Source of the DNA: Bacteroidales bacterium
GTDB lineage: Bacteria; Bacteroidota; Bacteroidia; Bacteroidales; UBA932
Reading direction: 5' to 3'
Length of the DNA stretch: 64,000 nt
Assembly (NCBI GenBank): GCA_029098505.1
Contig: JAQXOE010000044.1
Location: forward strand, 1 to 64,000
The notes beneath the pieces were generated by a model. The model did not search any database. It had not been told where the DNA came from and was given only the letters and a program-made list of their open reading frames with translations. Position 1 is the stretch's first letter. Each line of letters opens with the position of its first letter. Both the position numbers and the translations under genes were made by a program. Of the stretch, positions 9,026 to 17,572 are shown piece after piece.

Positions 9026-10267
9026 ATGAAGACAAGATATATGCTTTTAACAGCCGCTGCCTTAGTATTTGCAGCGTGCGAGAATCCTTCAGAACCTCTC
9101 TCGAAGGAAGGAACACTTTCGTTTGATGGCTGTACCCTGTCATTGGACGATGAAGTCATTACCAAGGCAACATCCGCAGCTGATGGCAGCTACTGCATCA
9201 TAATCAGGGATGCTTCCGGCGCTGAACAGCTCATAACTACCTATGCTGATATCAAGAGCAATGGGAACAGCGTCAGCCTTCCTGCCGGAAACTACAGCCT
9301 CGAGGCACGTTCAAGTTCGTATGATGTCCCTGCCGCAGCCTTTGAACAGCCTGTTTACAGAGCGTTCAAGGATTTTACCATTACAGCAGGAAAGACCACA
9401 GAAGTGGGAAGCATTACCTGTACTCTTGCGCAGTGCAAGGTAAGTGTCGGATACACTGATGAATTCCTTTCTATGGTGACCGGCGATGGAGCCACTACGG
9501 TAACAGTAACTGCTGGCAATCCATTGGAATTCGCACTCAAGCATTCAGGAAGCAGCAACAGCTACGAGTCCAGGTCAGGCTACTTCGCCGTAAATAACGG
9601 TCCCAATACAACGATGGAAGTCAGCTACAAGGGCTCCATTGACGGCAAAATTCAGAGGATGACACGTACCTTCACGGGAATCCAGGAAAGGCAATGGAGA
9701 CACATCACCTTCACCAAAAAGCTTGATATTGAGGGTAATGCGACTTTCGACATTGTCATCAACGATTTCGTTTCTGACCAGGATCTCAACAATTCGCTCC
9801 CAACTACCGAGACCATTATCGGTGAAGACCCATCTGCTCCTGTCGGAGACGGAGGCATTAGTCTCGAGTCAACCTGCTCTTACGATATCGCTGCTCCTAT
9901 TGTCGTTCCTTCATTGTCACAGTCATTTGTCCTCACTATGAGGGCAACAATCCCGAACAGGGTGAAGAAGTTCGAGGTCGAGATACGCACCACGAGCGAA
10001 ACCTTTGCATCTTCGGTCGCATCCATCAACGATGGACAGACCGTGCTTGACCTTGTCAATCCTTCTGCAGGAGCGCAGCAGGTGTTCTCAAGCATATTGC
10101 CATTCCCTTATGGCAATGACGTTTACGACAAGGATGTCATCGACTTCGATTTGAGCGATGCCCAGGAACCGCTGCTGGCCTTCCCTGGCGATCATACTTT
10201 CATTATGAAGGTTACCGACCAGCAGGGCTGCAAGAAAGAAATTCCTATTGTATTGACTGTCAACTAA
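9026..10267 (+). CDS. DUF4493-domain lipoprotein with C-terminal beta domain
   Basis: A 413-residue lipoprotein, lipobox VFAAC (Cys18). Residues about 25-250 repeat the DUF4493 plan of the previous gene: YCIIIRDASG, LPAGNYSLEARSSS, a FEQPVYRAFKDFTI segment, and TCTLAQCKVSVGYTD. The C-terminal 150 residues, from about TETIIGEDPSAP, form a distinct beta-rich domain without a recognised catalytic motif. It follows its neighbour by 2 nt and precedes the next by 9 nt. The repeated domain suggests either paralogous adhesin subunits or proteins that assemble together on the surface. Function unknown. Confidence 0.75.
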   Translation: MKTRYMLLTAAALVFAACENPSEPLSKEGTLSFDGCTLSLDDEVITKATSAADGSYCIIIRDASGAEQLITTYADIKSNGNSVSLPAGNYSLEARSSSYDVPAAAFEQPVYRAFKDFTITAGKTTEVGSITCTLAQCKVSVGYTDEFLSMVTGDGATTVTVTAGNPLEFALKHSGSSNSYESRSGYFAVNNGPNTTMEVSYKGSIDGKIQRMTRTFTGIQERQWRHITFTKKLDIEGNATFDIVINDFVSDQDLNNSLPTTETIIGEDPSAPVGDGGISLESTCSYDIAAPIVVPSLSQSFVLTMRATIPNRVKKFEVEIRTTSETFASSVASINDGQTVLDLVNPSAGAQQVFSSILPFPYGNDVYDKDVIDFDLSDAQEPLLAFPGDHTFIMKVTDQQGCKKEIPIVLTVN

Positions 10268-10276
10268 GGAGGATCT

Positions 10277-12082
10277 ATGAAACATTCTATCATTTTCTCT
10301 GCTGCAATACTTCTTATGGCAGCTACATCCTGCCAGTTGGAACTGAAGGAGAAGGACAGTCTCGGAGTACTCTCATTGGACGTGGAATTCGATGTCCGGG
10401 CACAGACCAAGGCTATGTCATCTGACGAACTTCTTTCCAGTGCCAATGTCAAAATCTATATGGGTGATTATTCCGGCCTTATAAGGTCATACAAATACTC
10501 CAATATCCCCGGTACCATCTATCTTCCTGCAGACAGTTACAGAGTGGATGTTGAGGCTGGAGAAATCGCAAAATCCTCACCTGCAATGGCTTCCTGGGAC
10601 CAGAAGAGCTACAGCGGTTCAACTCACTTCCAGGTAAATGAAGGCGTCAATACTCCAGTCAAAGTGGTTGCCAGAGTATGCAATGCCGTTACGGCTATCT
10701 CTTTTGACCAGTCTGTCGCCAGCAATTTCGCCAGCGGCTATACCTTCACTATAGGAAGCGGCAGCGAGGCCACTTCACAGCTCGTCTATACCGCGGACAA
10801 AAGCGGCCGGAACGGCTATTTTATCATCCCGGGCAATGAGGGTAGCCTCAGATGGACCTTCAAGGGAAGCTTGAAGAACGGTAAGTCAATCGAAAAGAGC
10901 GGCGAGATCAAGAATGTAAGCGGAGGCAAGACCTACAAAATGACGCTAAGTTATTCAGTGACCGACGGTCTTGTTGGTTTCTCTGTCAATGTTGATGACA
11001 GCCTTGAGGATATTGACGACCTGATTGTCTTTGAACCTGTATCGACAGGACTCTCAAAGTCAGCGGGTTATGAGATATGGGCAGGACATGCTACACTCCA
11101 CGCCGATGTTGATGAGAGCGAGTATCCGGACCCTTCAAGCATCGTTATCTCTTATAGCGCCGACGGTGTCAATTGGACCGGAATCAGTGCTCAACGTGTT
11201 GGCGATGGCAGCTACAAGGCAGTTGCAGAAGGCCTCGACCCTTCTACCACCTATACTTACAAGCTTGTAATTGCCGGTGAGGATATAGGCTCTCCTATGA
11301 CTTTCACTACTGATTCTGCACCTCAGATGCCGAATTCAAGCTTTGAATACACCAGCAACGATGAGAGCTCTAATTGGATTTCTTTCTATGATCCATCCGC
11401 TTCTGACGCTGCGGTCAGGACCAAGTGGTGGGACAATGGTAGCTCTGCTTCAGCCGGAATGCTCGGATCCAAATATGCCATCTGCTACTCTGACACTGAT
11501 GTGCCATCAGGCACAGGCTCAAGCAAATCTGCAAAGCTCACCTCAATCTCAGCTGCGGGCAAACTTGCAGCCGGCAACCTCTTCAGCGGTGAGTTCGCAG
11601 GTCTCGACGGTTTGAACGGAAAAGTTAACTTCGGCAGACCTTGGAGTTCCCGCCCTACCGCAGTCAGCTTCTGGTACAAATACAAGGGTGGCAAGGTAGA
11701 CAAGGCAGGCGGTCCTTCTGATAACCCTCTCACAACCAGCGACTATGACCGTTGCCAAATCAAATGTGCAGTTGGAAGCTGGGATTACAGGGTATATGGT
11801 GGAAGTAGAAATTCTCCTGTCCAGGTCAATACCAGCGACAAGTCCACATTCTGGGACTATGACACTATAGACGGCACCATCGCCTATGGTCAGCTCACGG
11901 TTCAGGGCAATGGCTCAGAGGGAAGCTGGACCAAAGTTACGGTCCCTCTGACATACAAGTCGGAAACGGAGTATCCTGCTTATATAGTGTTCTCTGCTGC
12001 AGCCAGCATCTATGGTGATTACTTTGTAGGCTCAAGCAGCAGTGTACTCTGGCTTGACGAAATAGAACTAATTTACGAATAG
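10277..12082 (+). CDS. DUF4493 lipoprotein with C-terminal PCMD domain
   Basis: A 601-residue lipoprotein, lipobox AATSC (Cys19). The order is a DUF4493 domain (about 20-240), a fibronectin-III-like linker (about 255-350, with GLDPSTTYTYKLVIAG) and a C-terminal PCMD ('putative carbohydrate metabolism') domain (about 355-600). The PCMD part is recognised by the segments TKWWDNG, GNLFSGEFAGLDG and GKVNFGRPWSSRP, and ends with SSVLWLDEIELIYE. The same C-terminal domain recurs in the last gene of the operon (13575). PCMD domains have a jelly-roll, CBM-like fold, so glycan binding is plausible but unproven. A GAGG-type Shine-Dalgarno (aaggagg) precedes the start, which is unusual in this phylum. 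Confidence 0.75.
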   Translation: MKHSIIFSAAILLMAATSCQLELKEKDSLGVLSLDVEFDVRAQTKAMSSDELLSSANVKIYMGDYSGLIRSYKYSNIPGTIYLPADSYRVDVEAGEIAKSSPAMASWDQKSYSGSTHFQVNEGVNTPVKVVARVCNAVTAISFDQSVASNFASGYTFTIGSGSEATSQLVYTADKSGRNGYFIIPGNEGSLRWTFKGSLKNGKSIEKSGEIKNVSGGKTYKMTLSYSVTDGLVGFSVNVDDSLEDIDDLIVFEPVSTGLSKSAGYEIWAGHATLHADVDESEYPDPSSIVISYSADGVNWTGISAQRVGDGSYKAVAEGLDPSTTYTYKLVIAGEDIGSPMTFTTDSAPQMPNSSFEYTSNDESSNWISFYDPSASDAAVRTKWWDNGSSASAGMLGSKYAICYSDTDVPSGTGSSKSAKLTSISAAGKLAAGNLFSGEFAGLDGLNGKVNFGRPWSSRPTAVSFWYKYKGGKVDKAGGPSDNPLTTSDYDRCQIKCAVGSWDYRVYGGSRNSPVQVNTSDKSTFWDYDTIDGTIAYGQLTVQGNGSEGSWTKVTVPLTYKSETEYPAYIVFSAAASIYGDYFVGSSSSVLWLDEIELIYE

Positions 12083-12085
12083 TTT

Positions 12086-12832
12086 ATGCGTGGAAAAAGA
12101 ATAATAATCGCTTCAGCAATTGCTCTGTGCATCAGCATAAGTGCCGGTGCACAGAACATTGACCGGGGCTATTTCAACAAGAGCAGGAACGCTATGGTCT
12201 TTGCGCCCAAAGGCAGCTGGTTTCTTGGTGGCAGCGCAGAGTATTCCATACACGAGAACGACCGTCTCTCTTTTTCAGCTTTGAAGGACTTTGATTCCAA
12301 CGGTTTCAAGGTCAGCGTTTCACCAAGTTTCGGGTATATCATTAAGGACAATATTGCCGCGGGAGTAAGAATGAACTACGCCCGTAACAATATGGATATC
12401 AATTCTGCAGCCATCAGTGTGGCTGGGACCGAATTGAACTGGGAGGACTACTATCTTCTCAAACACGATTTCTCCGCCGCCTTGTTCCTGAGGAACTATA
12501 TTCCTGTGGATCGCGCCGGGAGGCTCGCCCTCTTTGTCGAGATGCAGTTGAGCGGTGAAGGTGGACAGTCGAAAATCCACTGCCTCAGGGATGGCAATGT
12601 TGTAGGTACATACTCCACTGTCAAGGGAGCTTCCCTGGGTGTCAATGCTGGTGGTGTAGTGTTACTCAGCAAGCATTTCGGTCTGGAAGCTTCGTTGAAT
12701 GTCCTGAATGCAGGTTTCAATTCAACAGCCCAGAGCCACAATCAGGTGAATGCCGGCTCCCTGAAAAGCTCGGATTTCAGTTACAATATTGATGTTTTAT
12801 CATTGAAGCTCGGCCTTTATTATTATTTGTAG
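12086..12832 (+). CDS. outer-membrane beta-barrel protein
   Basis: A 248-residue protein with an N-terminal signal peptide (MRGKRIIIASAIALCISISAGA, cleavage probably before QNIDRG) and alternating hydrophobic/polar strands with a C-terminal aromatic-rich strand ending YYYL. This fits a small 8-stranded outer-membrane barrel of the OmpA/porin-like superfamily. The start is 4 nt after the PCMD gene stop and the next gene starts 5 nt after its own stop. No enzymatic motif is visible. In this operon it may anchor or export the surface lipoproteins, but that is inference from gene order alone. Confidence 0.65.
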   Translation: MRGKRIIIASAIALCISISAGAQNIDRGYFNKSRNAMVFAPKGSWFLGGSAEYSIHENDRLSFSALKDFDSNGFKVSVSPSFGYIIKDNIAAGVRMNYARNNMDINSAAISVAGTELNWEDYYLLKHDFSAALFLRNYIPVDRAGRLALFVEMQLSGEGGQSKIHCLRDGNVVGTYSTVKGASLGVNAGGVVLLSKHFGLEASLNVLNAGFNSTAQSHNQVNAGSLKSSDFSYNIDVLSLKLGLYYYL

Positions 12833-12836
12833 CCTT

Positions 12837-13568
12837 ATGATGAAGAAAGTGATTGCAATACTCATAGCGGCTTTTGCCTGTCTCTCTCTTCAGGCTACTG
12901 ACCGTGATTCCTTGAGGGTCTTCAAGACTTTCCCTTTTATGGATAAGGGAGCCATACAAGCCGGTGCTTCATTCACGCACTCATCATTGAGTTCAACGAA
13001 TGCTGAACTGCTCCTTCTCCTTAACGGTTTGGATATGTCAGGTCATTTGACCAGACTCAATCCTTTCGTATCCTACTCTTATTCAAAGGACAGGGCAATT
13101 GGCTTGAGCATCAAGTATCTGTCTGCGGATCTAAGCGGGCAGTCGGCCGTTGTCGACCTTTTGAACGAAGGTCTGCAGGTGAAATTCGACAATGTTCGCG
13201 CCAGTTATACTTCATCAGGCTTTGAATTTTTCCACAGATGGTTTACCGGCCTGGACCGCCTCGGACGTTTCGGACTTTACTACGATACGGCACTTGGCTA
13301 TTCCGAGAACAGATTGGACTTTTATCCTGATAAACCTTCCGATTCGTATATGGAAGGATATAAGCTGAGTTTTGATTTTACTCCAGGCTTTATGATGTAT
13401 GTCCTTGACAATGTCGCTGTACACGTGGGAATTAACATCGCCACGCTGTCATATTCAAATATGAGCCTTATTGACAAGGGCGAACAGATAGGTGGTCGTA
13501 CCCGTTTCCAGACTATGCTCAAGGGCAATCCTCTCGGTCTTGTCTATGGTATCTCCATTCAATTGTAA
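12837..13568 (+). CDS. outer-membrane beta-barrel protein (second)
   Basis: A 243-residue secreted protein (signal peptide to about residue 20, LSLQATD) with beta-barrel-like periodicity, for example RLNPFVSYSYSKDRAIGLSIKY and a final strand GLVYGISIQL. It seems to be a distant cousin of the barrel encoded just upstream, although the two align poorly by eye. The in-frame MMKK allows a start at 12837 or 12840. It is followed after 3 nt by the last PCMD gene. The cluster therefore holds two barrels flanked by two PCMD lipoproteins, a symmetry that suggests paired barrel-lipoprotein units. Confidence 0.65.
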   Translation: MMKKVIAILIAAFACLSLQATDRDSLRVFKTFPFMDKGAIQAGASFTHSSLSSTNAELLLLLNGLDMSGHLTRLNPFVSYSYSKDRAIGLSIKYLSADLSGQSAVVDLLNEGLQVKFDNVRASYTSSGFEFFHRWFTGLDRLGRFGLYYDTALGYSENRLDFYPDKPSDSYMEGYKLSFDFTPGFMMYVLDNVAVHVGINIATLSYSNMSLIDKGEQIGGRTRFQTMLKGNPLGLVYGISIQL

Positions 13569-13571
13569 ACT

Positions 13572-15170
13572 ATGATGAAAAGAATAATCCCTCTTCTGTG
13601 CTTCTGTTTTCTCCTTGTTTCCTGCATCGAGAACGACCTTCCATTGCCGGTAATCGACCCCGTGATGGTAAGCCTGGAAGTGGAAGGGGCAGAGTCTGTT
13701 GTCATTGACCAGAGTACTCATACAGTAAGGGTTGTTTTGGATGAAGTCACGGATATTAGAGCCGTAAAAATCGGGAAACCTGCTTTCAAGGATGATCTGT
13801 CCAAATTGACAGAGAACTTTCCTGTATCCATTGACCTTTCGCAGCCATTCGAGTTCAATGTCAGGACATATCAGGACTATACCTGGAGCATTGTCGCTGA
13901 ACAGAATATTGAAAGATATTTCACGGTTTCCGGACAGGTCGGCAAATCGGTAATAGATGAGCAGAACAGAAGGGCAATAGCCTTTGTCAGTCCCCGTGTC
14001 TCGCTTTCCTGGATTAACGTCAACTCCTTGAAGCTCGGCCCTCGTGACATTACCGAGTACTCAAGGGTCTTCAATGGCCCAATCGACTTTTCGGAACCTG
14101 TGGAAGTCAACGTCAGCTATCACGGCAGAACTGAGCAGTGGACATTATATGTCGACAGGAGCGAGACTCTTGTTGATTGGGTTTCCGTTGATGCCTGGAC
14201 GCGTATTGCCTGGCTCACTGCTACCGGCATTGCCGGCTCGGACAATGGCTTCAGATACCGTCTGAAGGGCGATGAGGAATGGATTGAAGTCGATGCGTCA
14301 GCCATAAGCTCCGAAGGAGGTACTTTTACCGCCGGAATTGACGGTCTGGAGCCTCAGACCACTTATGAATGTATTGCTTATAGCGGCAATAACGAGACTC
14401 TGAGCGAAGAGTTTACTACAGGGGAGGAACTTCCTATCCCTAATGCGGGCTTTGAAGTCTATTCAAAATGCGAGTCTCAGAACTATTACTCCTTCTTCGA
14501 CCCTCAGTCTTTACTTTGGAACAATAAATGGTGGGACAGTGGCAATTACGGCTCCACTACGGTAGGCTCAAGCTATTCTATCTGCAGGCCCGATACGGAT
14601 GAAAAAGTCGAGGGTGAGGCCTCTTCCCGTATGGATTCACGCTATGTCGTCATCAAGTTTGCTGCAGGCAATATGTTCTCCGGAGAATTCGGAGGCCTGG
14701 TCGGAATCCAAGGAGGAAAGGTTAACTTCGGCCGTCCGTTCACGGCTCGTCCTCAGGCTTTGAAACTCTCACTGAAATACAAATCCGGCAAGATAGATTG
14801 CATCAACTCTTTCCCTGATTCCGAACCTGTACGAATGGGGGATGATGACAAGTGCCAGGTTTTCATTGCCTTAGGCTGTTGGGATTACCGTAAATACGGT
14901 GGTACTCCGGATTGCCCTGTCCAGGTGAATACAACTGACAGGAGCACTTTCTTCAATCCTGCTTCAGAGGATGTCATTGCCTATGGAGTCTTTGAAAGCG
15001 ACAAGAGCAGTGATGGCTGGGAGGAAATAACTATACCGCTTGAATACCGAAGCCGCTCCAAAGTTCCTACCCATATCATTATCTCTTGCGCGGCAAGCAA
15101 GTATGGTGATTATTTCACAGGCTCTGCTTCCAGCACCCTCTGGGTTGACGACATGAAGCTTGTTTATTGA
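13572..15170 (+). CDS. PCMD-domain lipoprotein
   Basis: A 532-residue lipoprotein, lipobox LLVSC, with the usable start at 13572 or the second Met at 13575. The N-terminal part has a tandem of small beta domains (about 25-190), then a fibronectin-III-like linker (DGLEPQTTYECIAYSG), then a C-terminal PCMD domain from about 290. The latter shares KWWDSGNYGS, GNMFSGEFGGLVG and GKVNFGRPFTARP with the 10277 product and ends SSTLWVDDMKLVY, so the two are paralogous over about 240 residues, while their N-terminal halves differ. It ends the operon. Carbohydrate binding is suggested by the domain name and fold only. Confidence 0.75.
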   Translation: MMKRIIPLLCFCFLLVSCIENDLPLPVIDPVMVSLEVEGAESVVIDQSTHTVRVVLDEVTDIRAVKIGKPAFKDDLSKLTENFPVSIDLSQPFEFNVRTYQDYTWSIVAEQNIERYFTVSGQVGKSVIDEQNRRAIAFVSPRVSLSWINVNSLKLGPRDITEYSRVFNGPIDFSEPVEVNVSYHGRTEQWTLYVDRSETLVDWVSVDAWTRIAWLTATGIAGSDNGFRYRLKGDEEWIEVDASAISSEGGTFTAGIDGLEPQTTYECIAYSGNNETLSEEFTTGEELPIPNAGFEVYSKCESQNYYSFFDPQSLLWNNKWWDSGNYGSTTVGSSYSICRPDTDEKVEGEASSRMDSRYVVIKFAAGNMFSGEFGGLVGIQGGKVNFGRPFTARPQALKLSLKYKSGKIDCINSFPDSEPVRMGDDDKCQVFIALGCWDYRKYGGTPDCPVQVNTTDRSTFFNPASEDVIAYGVFESDKSSDGWEEITIPLEYRSRSKVPTHIIISCAASKYGDYFTGSASSTLWVDDMKLVY

Positions 15171-15194
15171 TATTTGAAATTGTACTTACTATTT

Positions 15195-15226
15195 TTTGTA
15201 AGTTTTGTGAGGAGTTCATATCTTTA
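15195..15226 (+). promoter_or_regulatory. putative glnN promoter
   Basis: TTTG at 15195-15198, a 20-nt spacer and TATCTTTA at 15219-15226, one base from TAnnTTTG. It predicts transcription start near 15233, 13 nt before the ATG. The -7 box overlaps the left arm of the inverted repeat at 15209-15256. Confidence 0.5.
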
Positions 15227-15256
15227 TACGATTAATGTGTAAGATATGAACTCCTC
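15209..15256. repeat. perfect 16-bp inverted repeat spanning the glnN promoter and start codon
   Basis: GAGGAGTTCATATCTT (15209-15224) is exactly complementary to AAGATATGAACTCCTC (15241-15256), with a 16-nt spacer. The right arm contains the glnN ATG at 15246. Arm centres are 32 bp apart, close to three helical turns. It could be a dimeric operator, or an RNA hairpin hiding the start codon if transcription begins upstream. Confidence 0.85.
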
Positions 15257-17432
15257 GAGATTTGAGCTAGTCAATAAAGCATTCACCAAGAAGGCCATTA
15301 CGCTTGAAATGCCTTCAGGCCTTCCTTCCGATTATTTCGGAGACCTTGTCTTTGACCGTACCAAAATGCATAAGTACCTTGATGCAGATTCGCTTCAAGC
15401 CTTCATCGACTGCATTGACAATGGTATTCCTCTTGACCGGAAAACGGCTGATGGAGTGGCTGCGGGAATGAAGAAGTGGGCACTGGAACACGGTGTTACG
15501 CACGTGACGCACTGGTTCCAGCCATTGACTGACGGGACTGCTGAAAAACACGATTCCCTTATTGACTATGACCGAAAGGGCGGAGTCATAGAGGCATTCG
15601 ACGGGAAGAGCCTCATTCAGCAGGAACCTGATGCCTCATCTTTCCCGAACGGTGGAATACGCGCTACTTTCGAGGCCAGAGGCTACACAGCCTGGGATCC
15701 TACCTCTCCGGTTTTCATTCAGGACGATACGCTTTGCATACCTACAGTGTTCGTATCCTATACCGGTGAAGCTTTGGACTATAAGACCCCTCTTAAGAAG
15801 GCCTTGAAGGCCGTCAGTGATGCTGCGCTTCCAATATGCCGTATTTTTGACCCTAAGGTGAACAAAGTCTATTCGTATCTCGGCTGGGAGCAGGAATATT
15901 TCCTTGTCGATGAGGATCTCTATGCTGCACGTCCTGACCTTATGATAACCGGACGTACCCTTATGGGCCACGCTTCATCCAAGAACCAGCAGCTTGATGA
16001 CCATTATTTCGGAGCAATTCCGACCAGAGTGGCCTCCTTTATGCGCGAACTTGAAGTGGCCGGACATAAACTCGGCATACCTATCAAGACCCGTCATAAC
16101 GAGGTGGCGCCCAACCAGTTCGAACTTGCACCCATCTATGGAGAGGCGAATCTGGCAAATGACCAGAACCAGATGGTGATGAACTTGATGAATACCATTG
16201 CCAGAAAGCACGGCTTTGTTGTCCTTTTCCACGAGAAGCCTTTTGAGGGCATAAACGGTTCCGGAAAGCACAATAACTGGTCTCTGGGAACCGATACGGG
16301 TACCCAACTTCTCGCACCCGGAAAGGATGCTATGGGCAATCTCCAATTCATCACTTTCTTTGTGAATGTGCTGGCGGCTGTCCAGAAGCACAATGCTCTC
16401 TTGAAAGCCAGCATTGCGTCAGCCACTAATGCACATAGGCTTGGCGCCAATGAGGCTCCTCCTGCTATTGTTTCTGCCTTCCTCGGCCGGACGATGACTG
16501 AGGTATTGCGCAAACTGCTTGAGGTCCCGTCGGACACTCCGATAGAGATTGCCGGAAAGAAGGGGCAGTCCGTCGGAATAGTAGAGATTCCTGAGCTCTT
16601 TGTTGACAATACGGATCGAAACCGTACCTCTCCTTTCGCCTTCACCGGCAACCGTTTCGAGTTCCGTGCTGTCGGTTCGAGTGCCAATTGCGCCGGAGCC
16701 GTCACTACCATCAGCGCGGCAGTAGCCGAACAATTGATAGATTTCAAGCTGGCGCTTGACAAGGAGCTCGCGAGCGGGAAAAAGGTCAATGTCGCTATTA
16801 TGGACGTGCTGAAGCCTATCATTGCCTCCGTCATCGATGTCATTTGTTTTGATGGCAATGGCTATTCTGAAGAATGGAGGCTTGAGGCCGCAAAACGTGG
16901 TTTGGATGTGGAGACCAGTGTCCCAGAGATGATAAAGACCTTTTCCAATCCGGCGTCCGTGGAGATGTTCACCAAGACAGGAGTGTACTCTCTGTCCGAG
17001 CTGGAGGCACGCAACGAGGTCAAGTGGGAGATTTATTGCAAGAAAGTGCAGATTGAGGCCCGGGTAATGGGCAGAATGGCATTGAACCACATTATTCCGG
17101 CCGCATTGGACTACAAGAAGGTCCTTCTTGACAATATTGCCAGAAGCAAGGAAGTCTTTCCTGAAGACTATGCTGCTGTGTCTGGCTTTGAGATAGAGAC
17201 AGTAAAGAAGATATCGGAATGTGTATCCGAGCTTCAGAAGAAGGTTGACGATATGACCGAGGCCAGAAAGAGGGCCAATGTTCTCGAGGATGCATACGCC
17301 AAGGCCAGGGCCTATCACGATATAGCCGAATCGCTATTCTCTATTAGAGAGCCTCTTGACAAACTTGAGGAAATGGTGGATAACAAGCTTTGGCCACTTC
17401 CTAAGTACAGGGAACTGCTTTTCATCAGCTGA
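15246..17432 (+). CDS. glnN: type III glutamine synthetase (GSIII)
   Basis: A 728-residue enzyme that makes glutamine from glutamate, ammonia and ATP; cytoplasmic, a dodecamer in family members. The N-terminal GSIII signature (FGDLVFDRTKMHKYL), the HWFQPLTDGTAEKHDSL motif, and the catalytic-core motifs KTRHNEVAPNQFELAPI and FHEKPFEGINGSGKHNNWS are all present, along with the C-terminal GSIII-specific helical region. Length is as usual for GSIII. This is the main nitrogen-assimilating glutamine synthetase in Bacteroidales. A 16-bp perfect inverted repeat encloses its promoter and start codon, which suggests tight regulation, probably by nitrogen status. It converges on pyrB with a strong hairpin terminator between. 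Confidence 0.95.
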   Translation: MNSSRFELVNKAFTKKAITLEMPSGLPSDYFGDLVFDRTKMHKYLDADSLQAFIDCIDNGIPLDRKTADGVAAGMKKWALEHGVTHVTHWFQPLTDGTAEKHDSLIDYDRKGGVIEAFDGKSLIQQEPDASSFPNGGIRATFEARGYTAWDPTSPVFIQDDTLCIPTVFVSYTGEALDYKTPLKKALKAVSDAALPICRIFDPKVNKVYSYLGWEQEYFLVDEDLYAARPDLMITGRTLMGHASSKNQQLDDHYFGAIPTRVASFMRELEVAGHKLGIPIKTRHNEVAPNQFELAPIYGEANLANDQNQMVMNLMNTIARKHGFVVLFHEKPFEGINGSGKHNNWSLGTDTGTQLLAPGKDAMGNLQFITFFVNVLAAVQKHNALLKASIASATNAHRLGANEAPPAIVSAFLGRTMTEVLRKLLEVPSDTPIEIAGKKGQSVGIVEIPELFVDNTDRNRTSPFAFTGNRFEFRAVGSSANCAGAVTTISAAVAEQLIDFKLALDKELASGKKVNVAIMDVLKPIIASVIDVICFDGNGYSEEWRLEAAKRGLDVETSVPEMIKTFSNPASVEMFTKTGVYSLSELEARNEVKWEIYCKKVQIEARVMGRMALNHIIPAALDYKKVLLDNIARSKEVFPEDYAAVSGFEIETVKKISECVSELQKKVDDMTEARKRANVLEDAYAKARAYHDIAESLFSIREPLDKLEEMVDNKLWPLPKYRELLFIS

Positions 17433-17512
17433 TCCTGGGTCATTTGACTTGACATACTGGAAACAATACTTGACTTGATCTCCCGAAACAACCACGTCCC
17501 TATACCCAAATA

Positions 17513-17554
17513 AGAAAGAAGGTGACTGATAAATGATTCAGTCACCTTCTTTCT
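17513..17554. terminator. bidirectional terminator between glnN and pyrB
   Basis: A perfect 17-bp inverted repeat (17513-17529 with 17538-17554, 8-nt loop), beginning AGAAAGAAGGTGAC on the plus strand, lies in the 140-nt gap between convergent genes. The flanks are pyrimidine-rich, so it can stop both transcripts. Confidence 0.8.
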
Positions 17555-17572
17555 CTCTTTCGAGCCGTATTA

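Noticed and set aside
15184..15206. A 6-bp stem (ACTTAC with GTAAGT) with T-rich neighbours after the PCMD operon
   Set aside because: Too short a stem to call a terminator, and it overlaps the glnN promoter candidate.
16419..17318. A 299-codon open frame on the minus strand opposite glnN
   Set aside because: GSIII is strongly conserved on the plus strand through this interval, and the antisense frame has no family resemblance.
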